37,736 bases of DNA from Desulforudis sp. (GCA_019084485.1 JAHRFU010000136.1:1-37736); one strand, 5' to 3'. Positions 1-7,812 are shown, counted from the stretch's first letter. Numbers and translations are program-made. The notes: generated from the sequence alone by a model not told the origin.

Positions 1-95
1 AGCAGCCCGAGTGTAACCGTAGTCTTGCCCTGTCCACTGGCCGGTGCCGCGATCATCAACCGCGGGTAATGTTGTAGCAGTTCGTTTTTGCCCAT
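1..95 (-). CDS. cbiA: Cobyrinic acid a,c-diamide synthase, N-terminal fragment
   Basis: The minus strand opens with ATG at 95, preceded by a GAAGGTG ribosome binding site about 10 bases upstream, and reads out of the window. The visible residues begin MGKNELLQHYPRL and continue into a P-loop, APASGQGKTTVTLGL. This arrangement is typical of the N-terminus of CbiA/CobB, the glutamine-dependent ATP enzyme that amidates side chains a and c of cobyrinic acid. It is the last visible gene of the cobalamin operon and lies 85 bases downstream of cbiH. Only 31 residues can be read. Cobyric acid synthase or another DTB-synthetase-like ATPase could start similarly, but the context favours CbiA. Confidence 0.8.
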   Translation of the reverse strand, partial: MGKNELLQHYPRLMIAAPASGQGKTTVTLGL

Positions 96-117
96 TCTTA
101 GTTATCACCTTCAAAAG

Positions 118-141
118 TTAAATAAGTTAAGCCTCGACCCC
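118..141 (-). repeat. Dispersed repeat copy A (GGGGTCGAGGCTTAA type)
   Basis: On the plus strand TTAAATAAG is followed by TTAAGCCTCGACCCC. The same unit, with small changes, occurs at 181-196 and at 16272-16295. Each copy sits at or just after the 3' end of a minus-strand gene. This copy lies in the gap between cbiH and cbiA. There is no obvious stem, so it does not look like a terminator. Confidence 0.55.
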
Positions 142-180
142 TTACTGGACGGTCCCACTCTAATTAAGAAATAAGAACAA

Positions 181-196
181 TTAAAGCCTCGACCCC
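181..196 (-). repeat. Dispersed repeat copy B, forming the end of cbiH
   Basis: The plus-strand sequence TTAAAGCCTCGACCCC matches copy A (127-141) and copy C (16280-16295). On the minus strand this copy supplies the last codons and the TAA stop of cbiH, so the repeat appears to have contributed the end of the reading frame. Confidence 0.55.
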
Positions 197-912
197 AGGG
201 GGTAACCCCGGGGGGTGATCATTTTGCCGCGCCAGACGAAGGTTTGGCTGGAGCCTACCACCAGCAGGGCGAGCATGTCGGCGTCGTTTAGGGTGAGTTC
301 CTGCAGGGTGATCACGCGGTGTTCCTGCCCCTCGCGGAAAGCGTTGCGCACGATTCCTACTGGAGTTTCGGGGGCGCGGGTTTCCCGCAGGATGGCCAGC
401 GCCGCCTCGAAGGGCGCGGTCCTGGTCCGGGAACGGACGTTGTACAGGGCAAGCACGAAGTCGGCTTCGGCTGCGGCCCGTACCCGCCGTTGGATCAATT
501 CCAAGGGCGTGAGCAGGTCGGACAGGGAAATTACGGCGTGATCGTGGGCGAGGGGCGCTCCTAGGAGAGCGGCGGCCGCTAGGGATGCAGTAACCCCTGG
601 CACCACCCGGAAGGGCAGTTCCAGATCGCGACGGGCCAGTTCTTCCAGTACCAAGCCAGCGAGTCCGTACACCCCGGCGTCCCCGCTGGACACCACACAG
701 ACCCGCCACCCCTCTTCCGCCGCCGCCACAGCGGCCCGGACGCGCTCGACCTCACGGCGCATGCCGCTGGCGATCAGCTGTTTTCCATCCAGTTGGTCGC
801 GGATCAGATCCAGGTACAGACCGTACCCGGCTACCACGTCCGCCTCCGCCAAGGCCTCCCGAGCGGCTGGGGTCAGATGGAGGGCGTCGCCCGGCCCGAT
901 CCCGGTGACCAC
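181..912 (-). CDS. cbiH: Cobalt-precorrin-3B C17-methyltransferase
   Basis: CbiH/CobJ transfers a methyl group from SAM to C17 with ring contraction in the anaerobic cobalamin pathway. The protein starts with the SAM-binding loop VTGIGPGD, has the second glycine motif SSGDAGVYG and the family motif VPGVTASLAAAALLGAPL, and ends with KMITPRGYP, as CbiH proteins do. The GTG at 912 is chosen because the homologous part begins there and GAGGAT lies just upstream; the frame stays open to 1002 but that part is out-of-frame cbiG. The start overlaps the end of cbiG by 40 bases, suggesting translational coupling. The final residues and stop are encoded by a dispersed repeat (181-196). Length is about 243 residues, normal for the family. 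Confidence 0.92.
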   Translation of the reverse strand: MVTGIGPGDALHLTPAAREALAEADVVAGYGLYLDLIRDQLDGKQLIASGMRREVERVRAAVAAAEEGWRVCVVSSGDAGVYGLAGLVLEELARRDLELPFRVVPGVTASLAAAALLGAPLAHDHAVISLSDLLTPLELIQRRVRAAAEADFVLALYNVRSRTRTAPFEAALAILRETRAPETPVGIVRNAFREGQEHRVITLQELTLNDADMLALLVVGSSQTFVWRGKMITPRGYPLGSRL

Positions 913-1685
913 AAGCGATCCTCGGCCAGGGCCACCGTCACTTCGTCCGCCACCAGGCGCGGCAGGATGATCCGCCCGTTGTGAACTGCCAGAAAGGCAC
1001 ATGGTTCAGCCACTCCTCCCACGTTAAAAAACTTGCGTGCACACCGTGACTCTCCAAATAGCCGGTCGACACTCCGGATGGCTTCCCGGTCAAAAAACCG
1101 GAGTCCGACGCCGAGTTCCGCACAGGCCCTGTGCAGCCCCGCTTCATGGGCCTTAAAATCAGCCGTGGCCGCTACCCGAATCGAATTCTTGTCCCGGCCG
1201 ACCATCGCCAGTCCCCTTTCGACGGCCTCCATTATCCGGGGGGCTCCCACACCACGCCTGCAGCCCAGACCCAGTGTCAACGTGCGCTGCCCCTCGCTGC
1301 CAGTGGTCACCACCGGCTCGGCACCGACCACCGCCGCCACTCGGTAGGCCAGGGCATTGGCACCGCCCTCGTGTCCGGAGAGCAGACTGATCGCATAACG
1401 GGCCGCAGTATCCAGAACCACCACCGGGGGATCGGCCCGCTTGTCCATGGGCAGGCCGGAAATGAAACGGACAGCAATGCCCACCGCCATTACCAAAACC
1501 AGACCCTGCCCGGCCCGGAACAACCGGGCGATCAATTCGGCGGGCAACTCCAGATAGGCAACCGCACTCCGGGCCGAAACGCTCAGCTGAGCGGGGACAT
1601 ACAGGGTGCCCGAGAGAGCTTCGGCCACCGCCACTCCGGCCGCACTCCCGGCCTCGTTAATCACCACCACTGCCGGATTAGTCAT
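873..1685 (-). CDS. cbiG: Cobalt-precorrin-5A hydrolase, compact form
   Basis: CbiG opens the delta-lactone of cobalt-precorrin-5A and releases acetaldehyde. The N-terminal domain is recognised by VMAVGIAVRFISGL and LLSGHEGGANALA, and the C-terminal domain by LTLGLGCRRGV followed by the VAATADFKAHEAGL region. At 270 residues the protein is shorter than the roughly 350 of enteric CbiG. The N-terminal domain runs almost directly into the C-terminal one at VVTTGSEGQRTLTLGLGC, so the usual middle domain of about 90 residues appears to be missing. The ATG at 1685 overlaps the end of cbiF by 8 bases. Both flanking domains look intact, so I regard it as functional. Confidence 0.9.
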   Translation of the reverse strand: MTNPAVVVINEAGSAAGVAVAEALSGTLYVPAQLSVSARSAVAYLELPAELIARLFRAGQGLVLVMAVGIAVRFISGLPMDKRADPPVVVLDTAARYAISLLSGHEGGANALAYRVAAVVGAEPVVTTGSEGQRTLTLGLGCRRGVGAPRIMEAVERGLAMVGRDKNSIRVAATADFKAHEAGLHRACAELGVGLRFFDREAIRSVDRLFGESRCARKFFNVGGVAEPCAFLAVHNGRIILPRLVADEVTVALAEDRLWSPGSGRATPSI

Positions 1686-2418
1686 CCTGTGTCCGCTCCT
1701 TTGAATAGAGGTAGCTCTCCAGTCCGTCCTGATCCAGAAAAGACCCCACCAGAATCAAGGCGTGCCGCTTCAGACCCGAGGTTCTAACCGTCTCAGCCAG
1801 CTCGGACAGTCGACAGCGCAGCACCTCTTGATCGGGCCAAGTCGCCCGATACACAACAGCCACCGGGCAGTCCGGCCCGTAAGCAACGAGCAGTTCGCCC
1901 TGCACTCGTTCGGCGTCCCCCACACTGAGGTAAAGAACCATCGCTGCCCCGGCCTGGGCTAGCAGCGGCAGGCTCTCGCTTTCGGGCACCGGGGTGCGGC
2001 CCGAGCGCCGGGTCAGGATCAGGGTCTGTGTGCCCCCGGGTAGGGTGTACTCCACGCCTAGAGCGGCGGCTGCGGCAAAACAGGCGCTCACGCCCGGTAC
2101 AATTTCATATGGAATGCCTAGGCGGCGAAGCTCGCGGATCTGCTCCGCAATCGCCCCGTAGAGAGACGGGTCCCCGGTGTGCAGGCGGGCCACGTCCCGC
2201 CCGGTCGCATGTGCTTCGTTCATCAGCGAAAGCAGGACGTCAAGGTTCAGCTTGCTGGAATCGTGTATGGCGGCATCGGCCTGTGCCCAGCGCAGGACTT
2301 CCGGGTTTACCAGGCTGCCGGCGTAAATCACTACCGGACACTGTTCCAGCAGCCGCCGGCCCTTGACTGTGATCAGTTCCGGATCTCCGGGACCGGCCCC
2401 GATGAAATAGACGGTCAT
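1678..2418 (-). CDS. cbiF: Cobalt-precorrin-4 C11-methyltransferase
   Basis: This is a SAM-dependent tetrapyrrole methyltransferase that methylates C11. The N-terminal loop YFIGAGPGDPELITVKG, the VIYAGSLVNPEVL segment, the RLHTGDPSLYGAIAEQ motif and the VPGVSACFAAAAALGVE motif are diagnostic of CbiF/CobM. The length of 246 residues is normal for the family. It overlaps cbiL upstream by 4 bases (ATGA type) and cbiG downstream by 8 bases, so it is translated as part of a tightly coupled set. The start ATG at 2418 coincides with the family start. Confidence 0.95.
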   Translation of the reverse strand: MTVYFIGAGPGDPELITVKGRRLLEQCPVVIYAGSLVNPEVLRWAQADAAIHDSSKLNLDVLLSLMNEAHATGRDVARLHTGDPSLYGAIAEQIRELRRLGIPYEIVPGVSACFAAAAALGVEYTLPGGTQTLILTRRSGRTPVPESESLPLLAQAGAAMVLYLSVGDAERVQGELLVAYGPDCPVAVVYRATWPDQEVLRCRLSELAETVRTSGLKRHALILVGSFLDQDGLESYLYSKERTQDD

Positions 2419-3143
2419 CGGTGCTCACCCGCCCGTTTCCGGACCAGGATCACCGAAAGGTAGCCCCGCTCATTATCGAGGAGCGACTCCAGATCCCAGG
2501 TGATAAACTCACCGTCCTGCGACACGTGGCTCGCAAATACCGCATCGCGATCCAGGCCCATTTCCTGCAGCAGGCGCACCACCGCCGCCAGCTGCTTGGC
2601 CACCTTCATCAACACCACGGTATCGTACTCTTCCAGGGCACGGCGCACCGGGGCCAGATCTCCGCGCGGCACCGGGACGACGGCAATCCGCTCGTCCTTC
2701 TCCCCCAGCGGGAAATTCGTAGCTGCGGCCGCCGCCGCGAAACTGGTCACCCCCGGCACGGACCGGATCTGGGTTTCCGGGAGCAGCTTACCAAGTTCCT
2801 TCAGCACGTAGCAGTAGGTGCTGTAGGTCAGGCAGTCCCCCAGGGTCAGGAACACCACCCGTTCCCCGCGGCCCACCCGGGCCGCGATTTCCTTGGCCGC
2901 TACCACCCAATAGGGCACCAGTTCTTTTTCATCACGCCGCATGGGAAACTCGAACTCCAACACCGGTTTGTCCCCCACGAACGGCCGCGCGATCTCCAGC
3001 GCCAGACTCTCACCGGCGATACTGGACTTGGGTACCACCACACAGTCGGCCTCCTCGATCAGCCGCCGCGCTTTGAGGGTTACCAGCTCCGGGTCGCCCG
3101 GGCCAAGCCCGATGCCCCAGAACGCACCCTTGCTCTCATCCAT
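2415..3143 (-). CDS. cbiL: Cobalt-precorrin-2 C20-methyltransferase
   Basis: CbiL/CobI performs the C20 methylation, the first committed SAM step of the corrin-specific branch. The protein begins MDESKGAFWGIGLGPGDPEL and has VVVPKSSIAGESLAL, FLTLGDCLTYSTYCYVL and VPGVTSFAAAAAATNFPLG, all characteristic of this methyltransferase. The open frame reaches 3434, but that upstream part is cbiE read out of frame. The ATG at 3143 has GGAGG ten bases before it and gives 242 residues, about the family length. It starts 5 bases after the end of cbiE and overlaps cbiF by 4 bases. Confidence 0.94.
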   Translation of the reverse strand: MDESKGAFWGIGLGPGDPELVTLKARRLIEEADCVVVPKSSIAGESLALEIARPFVGDKPVLEFEFPMRRDEKELVPYWVVAAKEIAARVGRGERVVFLTLGDCLTYSTYCYVLKELGKLLPETQIRSVPGVTSFAAAAAATNFPLGEKDERIAVVPVPRGDLAPVRRALEEYDTVVLMKVAKQLAAVVRLLQEMGLDRDAVFASHVSQDGEFITWDLESLLDNERGYLSVILVRKRAGEHR

Positions 3144-3148
3144 TCGTA

Positions 3149-3793
3149 TCAGTCCTCCGTCAGGATTACGATACTGCGTCCCGAACCCTGCACCCAGAGG
3201 GCAAGATCCGCCACCCGCCCGCTGATCCGGTACTCTGAGGAACGCCCCAGATCCGACATCACGTGGGCGGTCCGATGCCCAGCAACCCCCGAAATCAGTT
3301 CCAGCACCCGGCGTGGCGTCCAGGCCGGGGAGCAGAATACCGCCGCTAAGGGAGTGACACTGAACTGCTGCAGAATGTCCGGAACACGTTCGTCGCGTAC
3401 CCCGTGCAGGCTGAAAACCCGCGCCTGCTCCCAAGGTCGGGCCAGACGCGCGAAGGCCAGTTGCACCGAGCTGATTCCCGGTACTATTTGAACCCGGTCC
3501 GGCCCGAGCAGGCGTGACACCGGTCCCGCCAGGCTGTAAACGCCGGGGTCGCCGGTGACCAGCAGCACCACCCGGAGGCTCTCCATCCTCCCGGCCACCA
3601 GGTCGACCACTTCCCAGGCGTGAGCCCCAACCACCAGACGCTCGGCCTTGGCCCCCGAGAAGAGGTCAAGCAAGAACTGCGGTCCGCACAAAAGCTCCGC
3701 TTTCTGCACCGCCAGCCCGGCCTGCACGGTCAGATACTCCCGCCCGCCCGGACCGCAGCCGACGATGGTCAGCTTGCCCGGTACCGGATTCAT
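3149..3793 (-). CDS. cbiE: Cobalt-precorrin-7 C5-methyltransferase (CbiE subunit)
   Basis: CbiE methylates C5 and normally works with CbiT, which methylates C15 and decarboxylates. The motifs LTIVGCGPGGREYLT, LLVTGDPGVYSLA and VPGISSVQLAFARLARPWE identify the CbiE half of the CobL family. At 214 residues the protein contains only the CbiE domain, and no CbiT gene or domain follows. The next gene is cbiL. The start ATG at 3793 overlaps the stop of cbiD by 4 bases. If the strain makes cobalamin, CbiT must be encoded outside this window. Confidence 0.92.
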   Translation of the reverse strand: MNPVPGKLTIVGCGPGGREYLTVQAGLAVQKAELLCGPQFLLDLFSGAKAERLVVGAHAWEVVDLVAGRMESLRVVLLVTGDPGVYSLAGPVSRLLGPDRVQIVPGISSVQLAFARLARPWEQARVFSLHGVRDERVPDILQQFSVTPLAAVFCSPAWTPRRVLELISGVAGHRTAHVMSDLGRSSEYRISGRVADLALWVQGSGRSIVILTED

Positions 3794-4890
3794 CGCGCTT
3801 CACCCACGATGTTGCCGCCAAAGTCACAGAGATGGACCGACACTTCCACTTCCCCTTTCAGGCGCTCCCGCACCAGTTCCTGAATACGTCCGGCCAGCAG
3901 CGCCGGCAGCTGGGTGTAGCCGGCCTCAATCACGGCCAGCTGAATGCCTTCGACAGTAGGCAGTTTCATTAACTCCCGCACCATGGGGCGGGGCAGCCCG
4001 GCTGCGGCAAAGAACTCCAGCACGGCCATGTTTGCCGGGGGGGAGTGCTTGCTGTGAGTCTGCCAATGACCGTCCAGGACCTTGGCCAGCTTCCCCGCAT
4101 GACCAACCAGGGTGACCGCGGCAAAACCGCGCGCGCGGGCCTCGTCCAGCATAAATCCGAGAAAGTCGCCCATTTCCACGATCTGAGCCTCGTCCGGGGG
4201 CGGCTGGAGACGCCGTGCGGCACGATGTCCGATGTTGCCGGGCACCAGACACACAGTCCGGTAACCGGCCGCCCGAACGACGTCCAGGAGCGGCGGCAAC
4301 GAACGGCGCAAGGCGTCCAGACTGCGCGGCTCGACATAACCGGTGGTGCCCAGAATCGAGATCCCACCGACAATGCCCAACCGCCCGTTGAAGGTGCGCC
4401 GGGCCAATTGCTCCCCACCGGGTACCGAAATGGTAACCATCCAGCCCACCCCGGCGGAGACCAGGTCGGCCAGCGCCTCGCTGATCATCCTCCGCGGCAC
4501 CGGGTTGATGGCCGCCTCACCCACCGGCACCGCCAGACCGGGTAAAGTCACCCGGCCCACACCCTCTCCCCCGTGCAAACTGACCCCCGGCTCGGCCGCA
4601 AACCCCACTTCGGCGTGGATAGCGGCACCATTGGTCACGTCCGGGTCATCCCCGGCATCCTTGATCACGCAGCAGCGGGCAGCCGTTTCGCTCCAGGAAA
4701 CCTTGCGCACCGGGAGAGTGACTTCGTCCCCAATCGGAAGCCGGATCGTCACCTGCCCGGGACACCAGCCCTGTGTAAGCCAAAGCGCTGCCCCCCGGGC
4801 GGCCACCGCCGCACAGGTTCCCGTAGTCAAACCGCGCCTTAGTCCCATCCCGCCGTAAGGAACACCCTTTACGTTTTTCTGATCCACCAT
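3790..4890 (-). CDS. cbiD: Cobalt-precorrin-5B C1-methyltransferase
   Basis: CbiD methylates C1 with SAM in the anaerobic pathway and has no counterpart in the aerobic one, so it marks this as the cobalt-early route. The family signature RRGLTTGTCAAVAARGAAL near residue 18, the SVPGGEQLARRTFNGRLGIVGG-type central segment (around residues 155-177), the segment GTTGYVEPRS and the LVGHAGKLAKVL motif are present. Length is 366 residues, normal for the family. The ATG at 4890 lies 16 bases downstream of cbiX. The 3' end overlaps cbiE. Confidence 0.95.
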   Translation of the reverse strand: MVDQKNVKGVPYGGMGLRRGLTTGTCAAVAARGAALWLTQGWCPGQVTIRLPIGDEVTLPVRKVSWSETAARCCVIKDAGDDPDVTNGAAIHAEVGFAAEPGVSLHGGEGVGRVTLPGLAVPVGEAAINPVPRRMISEALADLVSAGVGWMVTISVPGGEQLARRTFNGRLGIVGGISILGTTGYVEPRSLDALRRSLPPLLDVVRAAGYRTVCLVPGNIGHRAARRLQPPPDEAQIVEMGDFLGFMLDEARARGFAAVTLVGHAGKLAKVLDGHWQTHSKHSPPANMAVLEFFAAAGLPRPMVRELMKLPTVEGIQLAVIEAGYTQLPALLAGRIQELVRERLKGEVEVSVHLCDFGGNIVGEAR

Positions 4891-4906
4891 CCCGACACGC
4901 CCCCGC

Positions 4907-5365
4907 TTACTTATCCGGGATTACTTCGACGAACTCCCCCTGACCAGGGGGTACCGGATAATTCGCCCGATCCGGCACTTCAATCTCCCGTACATCCGGG
5001 AGAGACAGTGACTCATCCACACGCCGGGCCAGGATCTCGGCCATGACCACGTCAAAACCCAGATGCTTCCCGAACACGATCCGCGTCTGTGGATACTCTA
5101 CCGCCAGTTTCTGCAGTTCCTCCGGGATGTCCACCAGGATATGCAGCCCGGCGTGCAGGAAGTAAGGGATGACCATTATCTCCTCGGCACCTTCCGTCAC
5201 ACAGGCCTTTATGGTCTCCGGCAGGTGCGGCCCGAGCCGGGATAAGAAACAGACCTTCACTAGTGACACACCGGTCAACTCACGCAGTTTCCCAGCCAAA
5301 CCATCCATCTCCCTGGCCGCACCCGGCACGCGGCTGCCGTGACCCAGTAAAACAATCGCTCGCAT
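4907..5365 (-). CDS. cbiX: Sirohydrochlorin cobaltochelatase, short form
   Basis: CbiX inserts Co(II) into sirohydrochlorin, the entry step of the anaerobic branch. The start of the protein, MRAIVLLGHGSR, carries the class II chelatase histidine, and a second histidine pair lies in PYFLHAGLHILVDIPEELQ. At 152 residues this is the single-domain short form, which is expected to work as a dimer. The ATG at 5365 has GGAGGA ten bases upstream and matches the family N-terminus; the open frame continues to 5443 without a plausible start. The gene lies 34 bases downstream of the cbiO-cbiC fusion and 16 bases upstream of cbiD. A siroheme ferrochelatase is possible on sequence alone, but the operon favours cobalt. 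Confidence 0.88.
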   Translation of the reverse strand: MRAIVLLGHGSRVPGAAREMDGLAGKLRELTGVSLVKVCFLSRLGPHLPETIKACVTEGAEEIMVIPYFLHAGLHILVDIPEELQKLAVEYPQTRIVFGKHLGFDVVMAEILARRVDESLSLPDVREIEVPDRANYPVPPGQGEFVEVIPDK

Positions 5366-5399
5366 CAACCAAACTCCTCCGTTTATTAGATATCTATCG

Positions 5400-7010
5400 T
5401 CACTGGGCTTCTCCGTTCCCACCGGCCAGTATGGCCAGGGCATGCAGGGTAGCCACCGCCAGGCTGCTCCCCCCGCGCCGGCCGGCCACGCAGATCCAGG
5501 GGACGTCCAGCCCCATCAGTTCTTGCTTGCTCTCCTCCACGTGCACGAACCCAACCGGCATCCCGACGACCAGGGCGGGACGGATCTCACCCTCGCGGAT
5601 CATTCGGTTCAGCTCCAGCAGGGCTACCGGGGCGTTCCCGATAAGGACGATCCCGCCGCCCAGGAACGGACGCGCGCGGCGCACCGCAAACAGAGACCGG
5701 GGCAGTCCCGCGGCCTGCGCTTCCGCCGCCACCGCCGGATCGGCCACCGTACAGTGAATGTCTTCGCTGGTATAGCCCGCAAAGGCCCAGCGCAACCGGG
5801 CCAGGGAGAGTCCGGCGCGAATCATGTTCGCATCCGCGTATAGCGGTGCACCTCGCCGCAGAGCCGTGATTCCGGCTTCGACCGCACCCCCACTGAAGTG
5901 CACCGCCCCCAGCAGCCCAAAGTCCGCCGTGGTGTGAATCAGTCGCCGCACCACCGCCCACTCCCCGGCTGAGAAGCTATGCGCCGGAGCCTCGGCCTCA
6001 ATCCGGCGGAAGGACTCAGCCTCGACCTCCGCACCGGTCATTGGCTTTTTGTAGAGGGCGTAAATACGCGGTTCGCCTGTTTTCGTAGCCTTAACACCAT
6101 CCCGGCCCGTTTCGAGTCCGTTTCGGATCCGGGCTCCCTGTTCCAGGGTATCGAGCAACTCCTGCTGGTTCCGCGGGGGCGGCGCTTCCACAGCCAACCC
6201 GCGGCGGTATGCCTCCGTAAAGAAGTCCAACACCCAGGGACGGGTCAGACCAGCCCTCTTCAGAAGCGCATCGTCCTGAAAGACGGCCTCAGGCGGACCC
6301 GCTTCGAGCAGGCACCCCTCGGCCAAGACCAGACAATGATCCGCCAGGTTCCAGGCCAGATCAACGTCGTGGGTCGAGAAGACCACCGTGATCCCGTCGT
6401 CCCGCAACCGCCGCAGCAGGTCCGCCATCAGAATCGCCCCCTGCGGGTCGAGCCCCGCCGTCGGTTCATCACAGACCAGGACTTTAGGCTTCATCGCCAA
6501 TACCCCGGCCAGGGCCGCCCGCTTCTTCTCGCCGTGCGACAGGGCGTGGGTGGGGCGTTCAGCCAATCCGGTAAGACCTACCGCCGTCAGTGCCTGATCC
6601 ACGCGTTGCCGCACCTCGCCTTCCCGAAGGCCGAGGTTCAAAGGACCGAACGACACGTCCTGGTAGACACTAGCCGAAAACAGCTGGGCCTCCGGGTCCT
6701 GAAAGACCATTCCCACCTCACGGCGCAGAGCTTTCAGTTCCCGGTGGCCGTAGGAAAGCGGTTTACCCCGGAAAGACACTGTCCCGGCGGTCGGGCGGTG
6801 TACCCCGAGCAGGTGCATAAAGAGAGTCGTCTTTCCGGCCCCGTTCGCACCGAGCACCGCTATCATCCGGCCCCGTGGCAGGGAAGCGGTCACGCCCCGC
6901 AACCCCGGAGTTCCGTCAGCATAGGTGTAGACCAGTTCCCGTATCTCGAACACGGAATCTTCCGGTTGACTCTCCCCCTTGAGCACGCTCAATCGGTCAT
7001 CCTTTCCCAT
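5400..7010 (-). CDS. cbiO-cbiC: Fusion of cobalt transporter ATPase CbiO and cobalt-precorrin-8 methylmutase CbiC
   Basis: One frame of about 536 residues joins two normally separate proteins. Residues 20-290 form an ECF-type ABC ATPase: Walker A (LGANGAGKTT), Q-loop (VFQDPEAQLFS), signature (LSHGEKKRAALAGVLA), Walker B (VLVCDEPTAGLDP) and switch histidine (FSTHDVDLAW). After a linker with PPPRNQQELLDTLEQ, residues from about 335 form CbiC, with the catalytic-His motif RRLIHTTADFGLLGAVHFS and the C-terminal VGMPVGFVHVEESKQEL and GRRGGSSLAVATLHAL. CbiC moves the C11 methyl to C12 to give cobyrinic acid. The ATG at 7010 is the likely start; the open frame further upstream overlaps cbiQ. No stop or frame change is visible between the halves. 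Confidence 0.9.
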   Translation of the reverse strand: MGKDDRLSVLKGESQPEDSVFEIRELVYTYADGTPGLRGVTASLPRGRMIAVLGANGAGKTTLFMHLLGVHRPTAGTVSFRGKPLSYGHRELKALRREVGMVFQDPEAQLFSASVYQDVSFGPLNLGLREGEVRQRVDQALTAVGLTGLAERPTHALSHGEKKRAALAGVLAMKPKVLVCDEPTAGLDPQGAILMADLLRRLRDDGITVVFSTHDVDLAWNLADHCLVLAEGCLLEAGPPEAVFQDDALLKRAGLTRPWVLDFFTEAYRRGLAVEAPPPRNQQELLDTLEQGARIRNGLETGRDGVKATKTGEPRIYALYKKPMTGAEVEAESFRRIEAEAPAHSFSAGEWAVVRRLIHTTADFGLLGAVHFSGGAVEAGITALRRGAPLYADANMIRAGLSLARLRWAFAGYTSEDIHCTVADPAVAAEAQAAGLPRSLFAVRRARPFLGGGIVLIGNAPVALLELNRMIREGEIRPALVVGMPVGFVHVEESKQELMGLDVPWICVAGRRGGSSLAVATLHALAILAGGNGEAQ

Positions 7011-7050
7011 TCGGACAATATCGCCCCCGGCTTTCGGACCATCAAAATCA

Positions 7051-7812
7051 TCAAACCGTAACCGCAAGCAGGAGCAGGCTACCTCCCAATAATGCCGCCA
7101 GGACCACATTTCCGGGATACATCCGCCGCGGTGTTTCCAGCACCCTGAGGTTGCCGTCGTACCCGCGCAAGGTGAGGGCCGTGTACAGCCCCCCAGCCCG
7201 CTGATAAGCGCGCAGCAGGAGGTTGGCCAGCAGGCCGCCCCAGGCTCGGTAACTTGTTCCCAATCCGGTATAGCCAAGACGCAGGGTCTGAGCCCGACGC
7301 ATCTCAAGAGCCGTATCCAAAAGCACAAACACAAAGCGATACACCAGCATCAGGATCTCCAGAAAAAGGGCCGGTACCCGGCAGCGCCGCAGCAGCCCGA
7401 GGAGGTCCGGCAGCGGCGTGGACAGGGCCAGGAAGTACAGGCAGGAAACCGCACCCAGCATCCTAACCAGAATATCCCGGGCCATCCCCAGTCCGGCCTG
7501 CGTAGCCCCGACATAGAGCCCAAATATCTCAAACCAACGCCCGTCCGGAACCGGCCCGGTGCTCACCGAGAGGGCCACCGCGGGCAGTCCCAGAAGCAGG
7601 AAGGCCACCGGAACCAGGAGCAGCCGCCCATAGAGCAGCCACGGTGTCCGCCCCGCCCAAACCGTGAGGGCAGCCATCAACCCGAACACGATCAGGGGTA
7701 TCCACCAGGCTTGTGCCGCCAGGCAGGCCCCCAGGGTCAGGACGGCCAACAGGCCCTTTTCCGCCGGGTGCCGTGCAGCCAGCGGGCCGGCATAGGCGAT
7801 CCGGTCAATCAG
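7051..7812 (-). CDS. cbiQ: Cobalt ECF transporter transmembrane component
   Basis: CbiQ is the T component that couples the ATPase to the CbiMN substrate unit in the membrane. The protein is very hydrophobic, with about five membrane segments, and has the coupling motif LTLRGYDG plus MRRAQTLRLGYTG. The conserved N-terminus [19 protein letters not shown] is encoded from 7809 downward, but no ATG, GTG or TTG lies before it in frame. The first usual start would be TTG at 7749, which would delete this conserved part. I therefore extend to a CTG/ATT pair at 7812/7809 that overlaps the cbiN stop and follows a G-rich stretch. Initiation there would probably be coupled to termination of cbiN. Confidence 0.85.
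   Translation of the reverse strand: MIDRIAYAGPLAARHPAEKGLLAVLTLGACLAAQAWWIPLIVFGLMAALTVWAGRTPWLLYGRLLLVPVAFLLLGLPAVALSVSTGPVPDGRWFEIFGLYVGATQAGLGMARDILVRMLGAVSCLYFLALSTPLPDLLGLLRRCRVPALFLEILMLVYRFVFVLLDTALEMRRAQTLRLGYTGLGTSYRAWGGLLANLLLRAYQRAGGLYTALTLRGYDGNLRVLETPRRMYPGNVVLAALLGGSLLLLAVTV

Noticed and set aside
2421-3491. A plus-strand open frame of 356 residues.
   Set aside because: It is antisense to cbiL and cbiE, which have clear family motifs. Its Arg/His/Gln/Pro-rich composition is what an antisense frame in GC-rich DNA gives.
5979-7061. A plus-strand open frame of 360 residues.
   Set aside because: It lies opposite the well-supported cbiO-cbiC fusion and has no recognisable motif.
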